The notes below the pieces were generated by a model. That model was given only the letters and a program-made list of their open reading frames with translations. It was not told the origin of the DNA and did not search any database. A program made the position numbers and the translations under genes. A stretch of 38,733 nucleotides of DNA from Gammaproteobacteria bacterium (GTDB lineage: Bacteria; Pseudomonadota; Gammaproteobacteria; SURF-13). Positions 36,935 to 38,733 of this stretch are shown in pieces. The stretch lies in NCBI GenBank assembly GCA_003599485.1, contig QZKM01000032.1:1-38733 (forward strand). Reading direction: 5' to 3'. The stretch's first letter is position 1. Every line of letters begins with the position of its first letter.

Positions 36935-38488
36935 ATGAGCCGCGAAATACTCATGAACGTGACCCCGCGCGAAACACGCGTGGCGCTGGTGGAAAACGGT
37001 GTGTTGCAGGATATTTTCATCGAGCGCACACGCAAGCGCGGACTGGTGGGCAACATCTATAAAGGCCGCGTGAAACGGGTGCTGCCCGGCATGCAGGCGG
37101 CGTTCGTGGATGTCGGCCTGGAGCGCACCGCGTTTTTGCACGCCTCCGACGCGGTTCCGGTGCCGTACAGGGACGTAGTCGTGCCGCGGCCCGCCGCCGA
37201 ACCGGACGCCGCGCCGGAGAAAAAGGCGTCGGAGTCCATTACCGGCCTGCTGCGCGAAGGACAGGACATCGTGGTGCAGGTGATTAAGGATCAACTCGGC
37301 AGCAAGGGCGCGCGGCTTACTACGCAGATCGCGGTGCCGTCGCGTTATCTGGTGTTCACGCCTGACGTACAAGGACGTACTAATGTCGCGGGAGGCAGGA
37401 TGCCGGGAACGACCGGCACGCCGCATATCGGCGTGTCGCAAAAGATCGAGAGCGCCGATGAGCGTCAGCGTCTCAAGGATGCGCTGGCGATGCTCGGCCC
37501 GGCCGAACTGGAGGGCGGTTATATTGTGCGCACCCTGGCCGAGGGCGTGAGCGCGCAGGAACTCTCCGCCGACCGCGAGTTTCTGCAAAAGCTGTGGGCC
37601 TCTATCGCCGAGCGCGCCGCCGCGGAACCCGCGCCGCGCCTGCTGTATGAAGACCTGCCGCTGGTGTTGCGCACGATGCGTGATCTGGTGGGCATGGAAA
37701 TCGAGCAGGTGCGCGTGGATTCGCGCGAAACCTATCAACGCGTGCTCGACTTTGCCGCGAAGTTTACGCCGGAGTTGACGGGACGCATCGAACACTATCC
37801 CGGCGAGCGCCCGATCTTTGATCTGTACGGCGTGGAGGATGAAATACAAAAGGCCCTGGAGCGGCGCGTGCAACTCAAGTCCGGCGGTTACCTGGTGATA
37901 GATCAGACCGAGGCCATGACCACGATAGACGTGAACACCGGCGCCTTCGTCGGTCACCGCAATCTTGACGAGACCATTTTCAAGACCAACCTGGAAGCGG
38001 CGCAGGCCATCGCGCGCCAGCTGCGCCTGCGCAACCTGGGCGGCATCATCATACTGGATTTTATAGATATGCAGAACGCTGAACACCGCCAGCAGGTGTT
38101 GCGCGCCCTGGAAAAGGCCTTGGAACGGGACCGCGTGCGTACCCATATCAGCGGGGTATCGGCGCTGGGGCTGGTGGAGATGACGCGCAAGCGCACGCGC
38201 GAGAGCCTGGGACATGTGCTGTGCGAGCCGTGTCCGGTGTGCAAGGGGCGCGGCGAGCTGAAGAGCGTGGAGACCGTGTGTTACGAAATCTTCCGCGAAA
38301 TCCTGCGCGCCGCGCGCCAGTTCGAGGCGCAGCGTTTCCTGGTGCTCGCCTCGCAGGAGGTGGTGGATTTGCTGCTCGATGAAGAGTCCGCCAGCCTGGC
38401 GGAACTGGAGGAATTCGTCGGCAAACCGATCAAGTTCCAGGTCGAGTCGCAGTATACCCAGGAACAATATGACGTGGTGCTGACTTAA
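36935..38488 (+). CDS. rng: Ribonuclease G
   Basis: RNase G (517 residues), an RNase E-family endonuclease, processes the 5' end of 16S rRNA and decays some mRNAs. The start MSREILMNVTPRETRVALVENG matches E. coli RNase G. An S1 domain (about 39-130) contains an extra Pro/Ala-rich loop (VPRPAAEPDAAPEKK). Catalytic aspartates are in TIDVNTGAFVG and IILDFIDM, and the zinc-link CPVC in CEPCPVCKGRG. The usual maf gene upstream is missing. The yhdP-like start follows 9 bp after the stop. Confidence 0.93.
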   Translation: MSREILMNVTPRETRVALVENGVLQDIFIERTRKRGLVGNIYKGRVKRVLPGMQAAFVDVGLERTAFLHASDAVPVPYRDVVVPRPAAEPDAAPEKKASESITGLLREGQDIVVQVIKDQLGSKGARLTTQIAVPSRYLVFTPDVQGRTNVAGGRMPGTTGTPHIGVSQKIESADERQRLKDALAMLGPAELEGGYIVRTLAEGVSAQELSADREFLQKLWASIAERAAAEPAPRLLYEDLPLVLRTMRDLVGMEIEQVRVDSRETYQRVLDFAAKFTPELTGRIEHYPGERPIFDLYGVEDEIQKALERRVQLKSGGYLVIDQTEAMTTIDVNTGAFVGHRNLDETIFKTNLEAAQAIARQLRLRNLGGIIILDFIDMQNAEHRQQVLRALEKALERDRVRTHISGVSALGLVEMTRKRTRESLGHVLCEPCPVCKGRGELKSVETVCYEIFREILRAARQFEAQRFLVLASQEVVDLLLDEESASLAELEEFVGKPIKFQVESQYTQEQYDVVLT

Positions 38489-38497
38489 ACCGTCAAG

Positions 38498-38640
38498 ATG
38501 CAGGAAATAATAACCCACAAGCTGCGCATGTGGCTGGAGCGCGCCGCGCGCCATGCGCCGTCGGCGTGGCGCCACCTTGCGGGCACGTTGTGGCTGACGC
38601 TGGCCGTGGCGATCGTGCTGGCGGCGGCGTTATTAACTCT
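38498..38640 (+). pseudogene. Start of a YhdP/AsmA-like membrane protein, broken at the right end
   Basis: The ATG at 38498 begins a basic N-terminus (MQEIITHKLRMWLERAARHAP) followed by one membrane helix (LAGTLWLTLAVAIVLAAALL). A long YhdP-type protein with such an N-terminal anchor usually follows rng in gammaproteobacteria. After about residue 46 the frame stays open to the edge, but base composition turns AT-rich and the sequence no longer looks like this family. The same bases encode a good protein on the other strand, so the gene is probably joined to foreign sequence near 38630-38640. Confidence 0.5.
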
Positions 38641-38733
38641 TGACTGCGCCCCCCAGATCATTTTTTCTTCTTTCATTAAGCGGCAAATTTTTTTTACATG
38701 GTCGTACGAAACCGTCATCGTGTCATCGGCAAA
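38636..38733 (-). CDS. Fragment of a radical-SAM (B12-binding type) protein, runs off the right edge
   Basis: Read on the minus strand from the edge, the frame gives FADDTMTVSYDHVKKICR, then LMKEEKMIWGAQSRVN. This matches the conserved middle of cobalamin-binding radical-SAM proteins (FxDDxFTxxxxRVxxICxxI...WxxQxRV). The bases are A-rich (for example GTAAAAAAAATT) unlike all flanking genes. The match stops where the yhdP-like sequence begins. It is most likely a fragment joined by an assembly error or a recent rearrangement. Confidence 0.45.

Overview
The window is GC-rich chromosomal DNA, by eye about 60-65% GC. It most likely comes from a free-living gammaproteobacterium of the Chromatiales or Pseudomonas-like type. 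The run moeB-prmC-prfA-hemA / TPR lipoprotein-lolB-ispE-tRNA-prs-rplY-pth-ychF matches the order around PA4663-PA4673 of Pseudomonas aeruginosa. The run miaB-phoH-ybeY-corC-lnt-leuS-lptE-holA-proA-nadD-rsfS-rlmH-rng is also a typical gammaproteobacterial envelope and ribosome-biogenesis arrangement. The three outer-membrane lipoprotein genes (lolB, lptE and the TPR gene) and the LPS-assembly gene lptE show a diderm.

Layout. 1-1893: a probable zinc-homeostasis cluster with the start of an outer-membrane porin-like protein, a small His/Cys-containing membrane protein, a Fur/Zur-family regulator and a MerC-domain membrane protein. Two related palindromes look like operators of the regulator. 1890-4366: an osmolyte-type asparagine-synthase-like amidotransferase (N-acetylglutaminylglutamine amidotransferase type), facing away from a 30-residue membrane peptide and a stand-alone PuuD-type membrane domain. 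4469-6548: argD-argF. 6564-12053 (minus strand): tldD, then the hemA-prfA-prmC-moeB operon. 12240-19553 (plus strand): TPR lipoprotein, lolB, ispE, tRNA-Gln, prs, rplY, pth, ychF. 19554-20256: a gene-free repeat region around tRNA-Met. 20257-23132 (minus strand): a diguanylate cyclase, an orphan ParA-type ATPase and a SlyD-type isomerase. 23300-38488 (plus strand): amtB, then a long run of housekeeping genes from miaB to rng. The window ends in a truncated yhdP-like start that runs into unrelated antisense coding sequence.

The most unusual part is the DNA next to the two tRNA genes. At both loci the intact tRNA is preceded by tandem units of about 120 bp that carry copies of its own 5' part, and is followed by detached copies of its 3' end. 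The DNA between is packed with short hairpins. Many of these have GGA in the loop on one strand, such as CAGGATG, GCCAGGGATGGC and CCGGGAG. This looks like an expanding tRNA-linked hairpin repeat family. The GGA-in-loop design also resembles CsrA/RsmA binding sites, although no complete Csr-type sRNA could be shown. A second repeat type, a polypurine arm facing a polypyrimidine arm, occurs downstream of ychF and again between proA and nadD.

Functionally the window links protein synthesis and its quality control (prfA, prmC, leuS, two tRNAs, rplY, pth, ychF, ybeY, rsfS, rlmH, rng, miaB), cofactor synthesis (hemA, moeB, prs, nadD), outer-membrane biogenesis (lolB, lptE, lnt, ispE), amino-acid synthesis (argD, argF, proA) and ammonium uptake.
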